Below are positions 6,810 through 13,123 of a stretch of DNA of 16,759 nucleotides, in pieces. A model generated the notes under the pieces. It did no database searches, was not told the origin of the DNA, and saw only the letters and a program-made list of their open reading frames with translations. The first letter of the stretch is position 1, and each line of letters starts with the position of its first letter. The translations under genes were made by a program, and so were the position numbers. Source of the stretch: CAYSPO01 sp964432945 (lineage in GTDB: Bacteria > Bacillota > Clostridia > Tissierellales > Peptoniphilaceae); assembly GCA_964432945.1 (NCBI GenBank), contig CAYSPO010000028.1, forward strand, positions 1-16,759, read 5' to 3'.

Positions 6810-7668
6810 TTTTTGCCCCCATTCTATTTACTAAAAAATTATTGTAGACTAAGAACACTACTACAATAAAGGCAGTTATAGCCTTTAAATCCCCTGGCTC
6901 AAGTCCGTAGTGAATAGCAATACCTGATATGGCTCTGTAGATTATAGCTCCTATAATTGCCCTTGTAGTATCTTTAATCTTACTTATATTTCTAAAGAAA
7001 GTATCCCCAATAATTATTGAAGCTAAGGCTGTAACAATCATAGATGTACCCATTTGTATATCTGCAAAACCTTGATATTGTGCCATGATTGCCCCGCTTA
7101 AAGAACCTAAAGCATTGGCTAACATAAGACCTAGCAAAATAAATTTATTAGGGTTTTGACCAAGAGATCTAACTAATTTTTGATTATCTCCAGTAGTTTT
7201 CAAAAGATATCCTTTTTCAGTTTTGAAGAACCAATCTAAGAATAATTTTATAACTAAAACAATTGCAAGCAATATCAAGGTCATTGGAATATTACTTGTG
7301 TTAAATATAGTAGGTTGATCAAATAAAGCAACATTTGAGGAGCCGGTTATTCTAAGGTTTAAGGAATATAAGGCTGTCATTGTTAGTATTCCTGATAAAA
7401 GAGCATCAATATTGAATTTTTTAAATAGAATATAAGTTACAAGACCTCCTAAAGCACCTCCAATAAAGCTTAGAACCATACTAGAGCCAAGTCCCATTCC
7501 CATAGTGATAAGCCTTGCAAAAATAAAAGCTCCTAATGGGAATGTTCCTTCGACTGATAAGTCTGATATTTTTAATGTTTTATAAGTCAACATAACTCCC
7601 ATCGCCATTATAGAGAATATAAGACCCATTTCTAAGGAAGTTAATAAAACCATGTCCAGTCCTTTCAT
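6796..7668 (-). CDS. ABC transporter permease of a TrpXYZ-like amino acid importer (LivH-related)
   Basis: A 290-residue integral membrane protein of the branched-chain/BPD_transp_2 permease family. It has about eight hydrophobic segments (roughly 7-28, 42-58, 62-83, 88-105, 128-146, 176-197, 208-222, 262-282). The cytoplasmic coupling region TTGDNQKLVRSLGQNPNKF (158-176) is characteristic of the LivH/RbsC fold, as is the N-terminal KISDLSVEGTFPLGAF stretch (33-48), which recurs in TrpY-like permeases. It starts 8 bases after the binding-protein gene with AGGAGG four bases before the ATG; an in-frame ATG five codons later has no comparable site. Its stop overlaps the ATPase start by 14 bases. 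One permease gene implies a homodimeric channel. Confidence 0.93.
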   Translation of the reverse strand: MKGLDMVLLTSLEMGLIFSIMAMGVMLTYKTLKISDLSVEGTFPLGAFIFARLITMGMGLGSSMVLSFIGGALGGLVTYILFKKFNIDALLSGILTMTALYSLNLRITGSSNVALFDQPTIFNTSNIPMTLILLAIVLVIKLFLDWFFKTEKGYLLKTTGDNQKLVRSLGQNPNKFILLGLMLANALGSLSGAIMAQYQGFADIQMGTSMIVTALASIIIGDTFFRNISKIKDTTRAIIGAIIYRAISGIAIHYGLEPGDLKAITAFIVVVFLVYNNFLVNRMGAKNDRN

Positions 7669-7676
7669 CTTTCCTC

Positions 7677-8651
7677 CTATTCGTATATTTCAGCATCCTT
7701 AAGCACTTCTGGATTATCAAGTGTAAGGATATCGTAAGTTTTCTTGTTTACAAGTCTGCCAGTTTCTTCCGAAAATTCAACTGGAATATCAGATACTTTT
7801 TTACCATTCATTATTTCATCAGCTTGTTTTGCTGCTCTTTGACCCAAGTTAGTGTAGTCAATTCCATCGCTCATTAAAAATCCATTTACTACTAAACCAT
7901 CTTCTCCAGAAAAAGAAGGTATCTTCTTTTCATTTAGTTTTTGACTTATTAATTTACTTGATGAAGCAACAAGGTTATCTTGAATACCGATAAAAGCGTC
8001 TATCTTACTAGATAAAGAAGCCATTGCAGATGGTATATCATTTGTTGTTGTAACTCCAACTTTATGGAGATTAATATTCTTGTCCTTTAGTATTTCTTCT
8101 AGTTCTGCAATTTGTACTTGACTGTTTAATTCTCCGGTTGAGTATATTAAACCAAAATCTTTTGTATTTGGGAAAGCCTCTAGGAACATATCAACTTGTT
8201 TACTTATAGAAAAGTAATCTGAGACTCCTGTAATATTTCCTCCTGGTTTTTCGTTAGCCTTAACAAGCTCTGCTGCAATAGGATCAGTAACTGCGTTAAA
8301 GATTATAGGAGTTCTTCTTGCTGTATTCTTTGCTCCTTGAGCTGCTGGGGTTGCTATTGCATAAATTAAATCAACATCATGGGCTTCAAAATTTCTTATA
8401 GTTGTTGGAATAAGCGTTAAATCGCTTTGAACATTTACATAGTCAATTTCCAATTCATAGCCCATTTCTTCTAATTCCTCTACAAAGCCTTCTCTTGTTG
8501 CATCTAAAGATGAATGTTCAGCAAACTGAATTATTCCAAGCTTTAGAGCTTTATCATTAACTACTTCCTTATTTCCTAAATCTACATTACCTACTGCTTG
8601 ATTACAGCCCGTCAATAATAGTCCAACTAATAATAAAATTATCCTTTTCAT
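7677..8651 (-). CDS. ABC substrate-binding lipoprotein, TrpX-like (PF04392 type), predicted tyrosine-binding
   Basis: The extracellular solute receptor of the importer, 324 residues. The signal peptide MKRIILLLVGLLLTGC carries a lipobox (LTGC) with the lipidated Cys at 16. The mature protein starts with a short linker and then LKLGIIQFAEHSSLDATREGFVEELEEMGYE (about 37-67), the hallmark opening of the YcjN/TrpX-like family. IYAIATPAAQGAKNTARRTPIIFNAVTDP follows (about 95-125), a stretch conserved in these receptors. It is first in the operon with a good GGAGG-type site. The upstream T-box carries a UAC (Tyr) specifier, so tyrosine is the most likely ligand. Published TrpXYZ relatives are linked to tryptophan, so another aromatic ligand remains possible. 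Confidence 0.9.
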   Translation of the reverse strand: MKRIILLLVGLLLTGCNQAVGNVDLGNKEVVNDKALKLGIIQFAEHSSLDATREGFVEELEEMGYELEIDYVNVQSDLTLIPTTIRNFEAHDVDLIYAIATPAAQGAKNTARRTPIIFNAVTDPIAAELVKANEKPGGNITGVSDYFSISKQVDMFLEAFPNTKDFGLIYSTGELNSQVQIAELEEILKDKNINLHKVGVTTTNDIPSAMASLSSKIDAFIGIQDNLVASSSKLISQKLNEKKIPSFSGEDGLVVNGFLMSDGIDYTNLGQRAAKQADEIMNGKKVSDIPVEFSEETGRLVNKKTYDILTLDNPEVLKDAEIYE

Positions 8652-8670
8652 ATTTCCTCCTTAAATAAAT

Positions 8671-8711
8671 AAAAAAAATCCTTCACTCCTAGAAAAATCT
8701 AGGGGCGAAAG
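8671..8711 (-). terminator. Regulated terminator of the T-box leader
   Basis: On the minus strand, the arms CTTTCGCCCCTAGA (8711-8698) and TCTAGGAGTGAAGG (8693-8680) pair at 13 of 14 positions, including G-U pairs, around a four-U loop. Eight Us follow. It competes with the antiterminator that contains the T-box core. Confidence 0.92.
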
Positions 8712-8939
8712 ATATAATCACGCGGTACCACCCTATTTTATAATCAAATAGATTACCTTCAAGGTCCAACAACCTCTATCCTACGATAACGGGGGCTTAT
8801 CCGTGTTTACCTACTGATTTCAATAAACAAGCTAGAAAGTGTATTAGCCTTCTATCATTATCAGGTTCCACCAAGCCCTGACTCTCTGAGAAATGATATT
8901 TGAAAACTTTTCTCTTTCTTTAATGCTTTTTTAATTTGT
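8671..8939 (-). promoter_or_regulatory. T-box riboswitch, predicted tyrosine specifier (UAC)
   Basis: A complete T-box leader is readable on the minus strand. Stem I has lower helix AGAAAG (8919-8914) / CTTTCT (8839-8834), a helix TTTTC / GAAGG, upper helix TATCATT (8898-8892) / AATGATA (8859-8853), the AGAGAG bulge, and a TCAGG/CCTGA tip with the conserved TTGGTG loop. The 3' side of the specifier loop is CTAA-UAC-A, which aligns with CGAAA-GGC-A of the well-studied glyQS leader and gives UAC at 8843-8841. AGTAGG and CCGTTATC linker motifs follow. The 14-base T-box core AGGGTGGTACCGCG is at 8734-8721; its TGGT pairs with an ACCA end, fitting the A73 discriminator of tRNA-Tyr. A terminator closes the element. 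Uncharged tRNA should switch on the transporter operon. Confidence 0.93.
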
Positions 8940-8970
8940 TAATTTATTTTAGCACCAAAAAGCATTAAAG
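8918..8970. repeat. Perfect 14-bp inverted repeat bracketing the -10 of the T-box promoter
   Basis: CTTTAATGCTTTTT (8918-8931) and AAAAAGCATTAAAG (8957-8970) are exact reverse complements, 25 bases apart. One arm touches the -35 and fills most of the promoter spacer; the other lies in the first transcribed bases. Since one arm is upstream of the start, it cannot form a hairpin in the RNA from this promoter and is more likely a DNA-level site. Confidence 0.7.
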
Positions 8971-8974
8971 TCAA
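8946..8974 (-). promoter_or_regulatory. Promoter of the T-box / TrpXYZ-like operon
   Basis: On the minus strand TTGACT (8974-8969) lies 17 bases before TAAAAT (8951-8946), close to consensus. The start near 8939 is a short distance before stem I of the T-box. A perfect 14-bp inverted repeat brackets the -10 (see the repeat at 8918-8970). Confidence 0.82.
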
Positions 8975-9002
8975 ATGAATATTTGTATTATTTTTATATA
9001 AG

Positions 9003-9027
9003 AAAAAAGGACTTTAAAGTCCTTTCT
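9003..9027 (-). terminator. Terminator of the metY-metA operon
   Basis: The perfect palindrome AAAGGACTTTAAAGTCCTTT (9006-9025) is followed on the minus strand by a run of Ts and begins three bases after the metA stop. It could also act weakly on the plus strand. Confidence 0.85.
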
Positions 9028-9029
9028 TC

Positions 9030-9956
9030 TTATATCTTTTTTCTTTGTATTTTTTCAATGTTAAAGGGAGTTTCTTGATAAACACAGTAATTTATCCAGT
9101 TTGCAAAAAATAAATTTCCTGCACTTCTCCAGTTCACAATAATGTCATCATTTGGATTGTTATTTTTATAGTAGTTTACAGGAATATTAATATTCTCCTC
9201 TTTTATTAAATCCCTTAGATATTCATTGTGGAGAGTTTCTCTGTCATATTCCCAGTGACCAAAGGAAAAAACAAACCTATAATCTTTAGTCGCTCCAACT
9301 GCAAGACCAGTATCTTCCCTTGATGCAATTATTTCTATATCATCTATTTTAGAAACTTCTTTTTCACTTACATAAGTATATCTAGACTGAGGAATAGAGT
9401 AAATATCATCAAAACCCTTAGTAAGCATATTATCTTGTATATTTTCATAATCGTAAATTCCAAAAATCTTATCTTCTTTTAGATTATTTCCTATACCATA
9501 AAAATAATGTAAGGCAGCTTGGGCAGACCAGCAAATAAACATAGTTGAAAATACATTGTTTCTTGCAAATTCAAAAATATCCTTTAATTCAGGCCAATAA
9601 ATTATTTCCTTATACTCTAGCCTCTCAACTGGAGCTCCTGTAATAATCATGGCATCGAATTTTTGGCTTTTTATCTGATCATAAGTTTTATAAAATTTCT
9701 CTAAATGACTACTGCTTGTATTTTTAGACTCATATGAACCCATGTGAATAAGACTAATATCCATTTGCAAAGCTGTGTTAGAAAGCATCCTAAGTAACTG
9801 TAACTCTGTTTCTTCTTTCTTTGGCATCAGATTTACTATGGCTATCTTTAAAGGCCTAATATCTTGACTATCTGCCCTTGATTGATCCATAGTAAAAATC
9901 TTCTCATATCTCAATGCTTCTGGATTAATTAATCCCTCTGGTAATATTAATGGCAT
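9030..9956 (-). CDS. metA: Homoserine O-acetyltransferase, MetA type
   Basis: Acylates homoserine as the first committed step of methionine synthesis. The 308 residues match the MetA family along their whole length (about 300). The catalytic residues are visible: Lys46/47 (NLMPKKEETE), nucleophile Cys142 (FICWSAQAALH), and His234 and Glu236 (FSFGHWEYD). Position 111 is Glu (APVER). In this family Glu111 marks acetyl-CoA use and Gly111 succinyl-CoA use, so the product should be O-acetylhomoserine, which agrees with the MetY gene just upstream. MetA-type acetyltransferases are often misnamed succinyltransferases. The ATG has AGGAGG at good spacing, 12 bases after the metY stop. It is the last gene of the two-gene operon. 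Confidence 0.95.
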   Translation of the reverse strand: MPLILPEGLINPEALRYEKIFTMDQSRADSQDIRPLKIAIVNLMPKKEETELQLLRMLSNTALQMDISLIHMGSYESKNTSSSHLEKFYKTYDQIKSQKFDAMIITGAPVERLEYKEIIYWPELKDIFEFARNNVFSTMFICWSAQAALHYFYGIGNNLKEDKIFGIYDYENIQDNMLTKGFDDIYSIPQSRYTYVSEKEVSKIDDIEIIASREDTGLAVGATKDYRFVFSFGHWEYDRETLHNEYLRDLIKEENINIPVNYYKNNNPNDDIIVNWRSAGNLFFANWINYCVYQETPFNIEKIQRKKI

Positions 9957-9968
9957 AGGTCCTCCTGT

Positions 9969-11255
9969 CTATTTAATTTTATTAAAGGCACTTTCAATAT
10001 CGTCTATTAAGTCATCTGCGTTTTCAATTCCTACAGACAATCTTACAAGATTAGGTGTTATTCCACCTTTTAGTAAATCTTCTTCGCTTAACTGCCTATG
10101 AGTCATACTTGCAGGGTGAAGGGCATGACTTTTTGTATCAGCAACATGAACAGCAAGGGTGATTAAATTCAATGAATTAATCCAGTCTTTCGCCTTATCT
10201 ATCCCTCCTCTTACACCAAAAGCAATAACTCCACTTCCACCTCTTAGATATTTGCAAGCTAAGTCGTAATCATCACTAGAAGTAAGCATTGGGTAGTTAA
10301 CCCACTCAACTTTTTCATGGTTCTCTAAATAACTAGCAATTTTCAATGCATTATTAGAATGTCTTTCCATTCGTAAAGCAAGGGTTTCACTTCCTATGTC
10401 AGTTAGAAAGGCATTAAAAGGACTCATTTGTGGGCCCATATCTCTCATATATACAGCTCTTGCCTTAGTTATGTAAGCTAAACTTTCAAACTCTTTTGTA
10501 TATGATAAGCCATGGTAATTAGGATCAGACTCTGTTAAACATGAATATCTTCCCTTAGTCCAGTCAAATTTCCCGCTATCAACAATAACTCCACCTAAGG
10601 AAGTTCCATGTCCATCAAGGTATTTAGAACTTGAATGAGTTACAATGTCTGCTCCAAAATCAATTGGCCTACATATCATAGGAGTTGCAAGAGTATTATC
10701 TACAACTAAAGCAATATTAAATTCATGGGCAATAGCTGAAACTTTCTCTATGTCTAAAATAGATACTGTAGGATTTCCTATGGTTTCTGAAAAAATTAAT
10801 TTAGTGTTTTCTTTTATTGCTTCTCTTATTTCATCTTCATTATTAAGGCTTACAAAACTAGTTTCTATTCCATATCTAGCAAGGGTTGAACCTAGTAAAG
10901 TATGAGTACCGCCATAAAGATTATTCATAGAAACAATATGATCTCCTTGGGAACACACTGTTAAAATAGCTAAGAGATTAGCTGCCTGTCCTGAAGAAGT
11001 AGCCATAGCTGCTGCTCCACCTTCCATTTGAGCAATCTTTTCCTCTAAAAATCCAATAGTCGGATTGGCTAATCTTGTATAAAAATATCCACTTTCCTTT
11101 AAATCAAAAAGATTTCCCACTGTATCCGCACTATCATATTTATAAGTAGTTGACTGATAAATTGGTGCATTTCTAGTCTCGCCACTCTCTGGCTGATAGC
11201 CTCCTTGAACACAGATGGTATCGAGATTTAAATCTCTTATTTCTTTATCTTTCAT
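9969..11255 (-). CDS. metY: O-acetylhomoserine sulfhydrylase (aminocarboxypropyltransferase), MetY
   Basis: A PLP enzyme that joins O-acetylhomoserine with sulfide (or methanethiol) to give homocysteine (or methionine). The open frame extends 18 codons upstream, but the ATG at 11255 has AAAGGAGG five bases before it and the protein then begins as the family does (LNLDTICVQGGYQP), giving 428 residues. Visible: GYFYTRLANPT phosphate-site region (57-67), ATSSGQAA (85-92), the aspartate of VVDNTLATP (184-192), and the PLP lysine Lys211 in THSSSKYLDGHG. The C-terminal HADTKSHALHPASMTHRQ-like segment (with V before ADTKS) is typical of MetY rather than of cystathionine synthases. It is first in metY-metA. 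No SAM riboswitch is present in its short leader. Confidence 0.95.
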   Translation of the reverse strand: MKDKEIRDLNLDTICVQGGYQPESGETRNAPIYQSTTYKYDSADTVGNLFDLKESGYFYTRLANPTIGFLEEKIAQMEGGAAAMATSSGQAANLLAILTVCSQGDHIVSMNNLYGGTHTLLGSTLARYGIETSFVSLNNEDEIREAIKENTKLIFSETIGNPTVSILDIEKVSAIAHEFNIALVVDNTLATPMICRPIDFGADIVTHSSSKYLDGHGTSLGGVIVDSGKFDWTKGRYSCLTESDPNYHGLSYTKEFESLAYITKARAVYMRDMGPQMSPFNAFLTDIGSETLALRMERHSNNALKIASYLENHEKVEWVNYPMLTSSDDYDLACKYLRGGSGVIAFGVRGGIDKAKDWINSLNLITLAVHVADTKSHALHPASMTHRQLSEEDLLKGGITPNLVRLSVGIENADDLIDDIESAFNKIK

Positions 11256-11289
11256 TCCACCCTCCTTTAATTTTTTATTAATGTTTAAT

Positions 11290-11318
11290 AATATACCATA
11301 AGTTACCAATTTAATCCA
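11290..11318 (-). promoter_or_regulatory. Predicted promoter of metY-metA (extended -10) with an overlapping dyad
   Basis: On the minus strand TGGTATATT (11298-11290) is an extended -10; the -35 region (TGGATT, 17 bases upstream) is poor. The dyad TTATTAA-TGT-TTAATAA (11275-11291) overlaps its downstream edge and could be an operator. A second TATACT about 40 bases further upstream is an alternative -10. Confidence 0.45.
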
Positions 11319-11344
11319 GTATAGCGTTAAACTTATGCTAAAAT

Positions 11345-11376
11345 AAAAAAGGCGAAATTTATTACTTTTTCGCCTT
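11345..11376 (-). terminator. Terminator overlapping the end of the TetR-family gene
   Basis: The arms AAGGCGAAA (11349-11357) and TTTCGCCTT (11368-11376) flank a 10-base loop. On the minus strand a T-run follows. The hairpin includes the last codons and stop of the regulator gene. Confidence 0.82.
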
Positions 11377-12012
11377 ATCGTCCATAAGATAATCCATATA
11401 TAATTTTAGTTTTTTTACCCCTGTTTCCCTATCCATATCATAATCTCTTGTATCTCTAAGAAGGGAATGGAAAGTTCTAACTACTATTTCATCTATTATT
11501 CTTCCATCTTCTTCGTCAAGTTCTCCGTTTTCAATAATATCGTCCATTAAAACCTTGCTTCTCTTATATAGATTAGCATTAGATAACATAGTGGTAAAAC
11601 TAGAGCTTTCATTTAGCCTTTCAGGATAGATATTGTGATAAGTTTCCAGCATATCATCTCTTATCCTAAATGTTTCCTTAAAGAAGATAATGTAATAATA
11701 CTCTGGATAGGTTAATGCATGTTCTGTAAAACTAATCCAAATTTCTTTATAAACCTCAATTTTGCTTTCTCCTCCAAAGTTCATTGAATCTAATTCTTCG
11801 AGATAATCTTTCATAAAAGATAAAACAGCAAAATATAGTAATTCATCTAAATTTTCAAAATAATTGTAAAGGGTAGCAGAGTTGAAAGCTGCCCTATCAG
11901 CTACTTTTCTAATTGTAAGTTTATTTATTCCTTCTTCTTCAATTATGGCTATCGCCGCCTCTATGAAGTAATTGCACATTCTTCGCCACTGTGTTTTCTT
12001 ATTGCTTTCCAT
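11362..12012 (-). CDS. TetR/AcrR-family transcriptional regulator
   Basis: A 216-residue repressor-type protein. The N-terminal three-helix DNA-binding domain spans about 8-60, with the helix-turn-helix at 32-52 (LTIRKVADRAAFNSATLYNYF), matching the TetR pattern in which the recognition helix ends in LYNYF. The rest (about 60-216) is the all-helical ligand and dimer domain, which has no recognisable ligand signature. Its start is 8 bases downstream of the ANT(6)-like gene and has AGGAGG, so the two are co-transcribed. The dyad over their shared promoter (12920-12960) is a natural candidate for its own operator. The effector is unknown; a drug or cell-wall-active compound would suit the neighbour, but that is inference. 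Confidence 0.92.
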   Translation of the reverse strand: MESNKKTQWRRMCNYFIEAAIAIIEEEGINKLTIRKVADRAAFNSATLYNYFENLDELLYFAVLSFMKDYLEELDSMNFGGESKIEVYKEIWISFTEHALTYPEYYYIIFFKETFRIRDDMLETYHNIYPERLNESSSFTTMLSNANLYKRSKVLMDDIIENGELDEEDGRIIDEIVVRTFHSLLRDTRDYDMDRETGVKKLKLYMDYLMDDKAKK

Positions 12013-12020
12013 CTATCCTC

Positions 12021-12896
12021 CTAGTTAAATTCTTGCATATCGATTAATCGTTTAGCCTTTCCCCAAACTCCTCTAACATGTCTCACCAAATCTACATCAA
12101 GTTGCTTAGGGTAATCAAAGTTAAGCCTTTCAGCAAGTGAAAGCCCTATTTTTCTATATAAGGAAAGGCAGGCAAAAAGAGACTTCCATAGCCCTTCAAT
12201 ATCGTCAAAAGTCGTTGCTTCAAAATATATTTCCTTATATTCATCGTCAATAAAATCGTCTATATTTTTATAGTTTTTCCCCATATTAATCTTAAAGTCT
12301 TTTCCATAGGCAATTAACCAAGAAAGAGCCTTTAAAAGATTATCTATTACATCTCTGTAAGCCAAAGTTCCACCAGTTAGTTGTCCTCTATATAAGTAAG
12401 GAAGCACCTCTAGAACCCTATAAAAAAATTCATAGGTATTTTGCTCAAACTCATTTTTAGTAGGTCTTAATACCCTGTAACCTACATCAGATGAAACTGG
12501 CAATTCTTTTATCAAATTGTCTTTGTCCATTAAAAGAGATATAAGTGTTGTTTTAGAAATTATTTCACATATCATTTCCACTGGTAAAAACTTAAAATCT
12601 ATCTTTACCCCGTCTTCTAAAAGAACAATATAGTTTACTTCATCTTTTATATCTTGGACTAATTTTTTTGATACTTCAGGACTATATACAAAGACTGGAT
12701 TTAAGCTATCCAAAAAAGATTTATCTACTGAAAAATCCTCTACATTTTTAACACAAAAAATAATATCATAATCTTGCATCAAATCTCTTTTACTAAGAGG
12801 ATTAACCCTTGAGCCTGCCTGAAAGGCAACTCTTATTCTTGGATCATTCTTAGCTATATTCAAAATGCTATTCATTGTAATTGTATTTTCACGCAT
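12021..12896 (-). CDS. ANT(6)/AadE-like aminoglycoside 6-adenylyltransferase-family protein
   Basis: A 291-residue nucleotidyltransferase of the streptomycin adenylyltransferase family (PF04439), which moves AMP from ATP onto the 6-hydroxyl of streptomycin-type drugs. The ATG at 12896 is preferred over an in-frame GTG three codons earlier because AAGGTG lies six bases before it. Active-site features are GSR (28-30), the metal aspartates in QDYDI (Asp42, Asp44) and a third acidic residue in KIDF (Asp100). The order and length match AadE (284-302 residues). The C-terminal helical domain (about 150-291) is the substrate part and is less conserved. It looks like a resident chromosomal member, with base use like its neighbours and no mobile-element remains, so true streptomycin resistance is unproven. 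Confidence 0.85.
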   Translation of the reverse strand: MRENTITMNSILNIAKNDPRIRVAFQAGSRVNPLSKRDLMQDYDIIFCVKNVEDFSVDKSFLDSLNPVFVYSPEVSKKLVQDIKDEVNYIVLLEDGVKIDFKFLPVEMICEIISKTTLISLLMDKDNLIKELPVSSDVGYRVLRPTKNEFEQNTYEFFYRVLEVLPYLYRGQLTGGTLAYRDVIDNLLKALSWLIAYGKDFKINMGKNYKNIDDFIDDEYKEIYFEATTFDDIEGLWKSLFACLSLYRKIGLSLAERLNFDYPKQLDVDLVRHVRGVWGKAKRLIDMQEFN

Positions 12897-12914
12897 AATA
12901 TTCACCTTGTTATT

Positions 12915-12960
12915 ATTTTACTTGATTATCCTTTCATAAACAAGTAGATAATAATCAAGT
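12915..12960 (-). promoter_or_regulatory. Promoter and candidate operator of the ANT(6)-like/TetR operon
   Basis: On the minus strand TTGTTT (12943-12938) is 17 bases before TAAAAT (12920-12915). Perfect 10-bp arms ACTTGATTAT (12920-12929) and ATAATCAAGT (12951-12960) surround the -35 and spacer. That placement suits repression by the TetR-family protein of the operon; the binding itself is inferred. Confidence 0.55.
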
Positions 12961-13067
12961 TTTTATGTTTTTTTTATAAGATTATAATATAAGACCTTAT
13001 ATAAGTATAGAAAATCTATAACTAGAAGTAATTTACCCTAAATATATATTTAAAAATTTTAAGAAAA

Positions 13068-13096
13068 ATGACCTTGAATGCAAATAGTGTTATAAT
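13068..13096 (+). promoter_or_regulatory. Predicted promoter of the CWB2/PIG-L gene
   Basis: ATGACC (13068-13073) lies 17 bases before TATAAT (13091-13096), which is preceded by TGT (extended -10). The transcript would start near 13103, leaving a leader of about 20 bases. A 7-bp dyad ATATAAG-ac-CTTATAT lies upstream (12987-13002). Confidence 0.65.
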
Positions 13097-13123
13097 AAAT
13101 AAAAAAAGGAATCTATTAACCGA

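Noticed and set aside
9969..11309. Longer MetY start at 11309
   Set aside because: The extra 18 residues have no family match, would reach back over the predicted -10 (11290-11295), and the internal ATG at 11255 has a far better ribosome binding site.
11256..11345. SAM (S-box) riboswitch before metY
   Set aside because: The leader from the likely start is only a few tens of bases and shows none of the S-box landmarks or a leader terminator.
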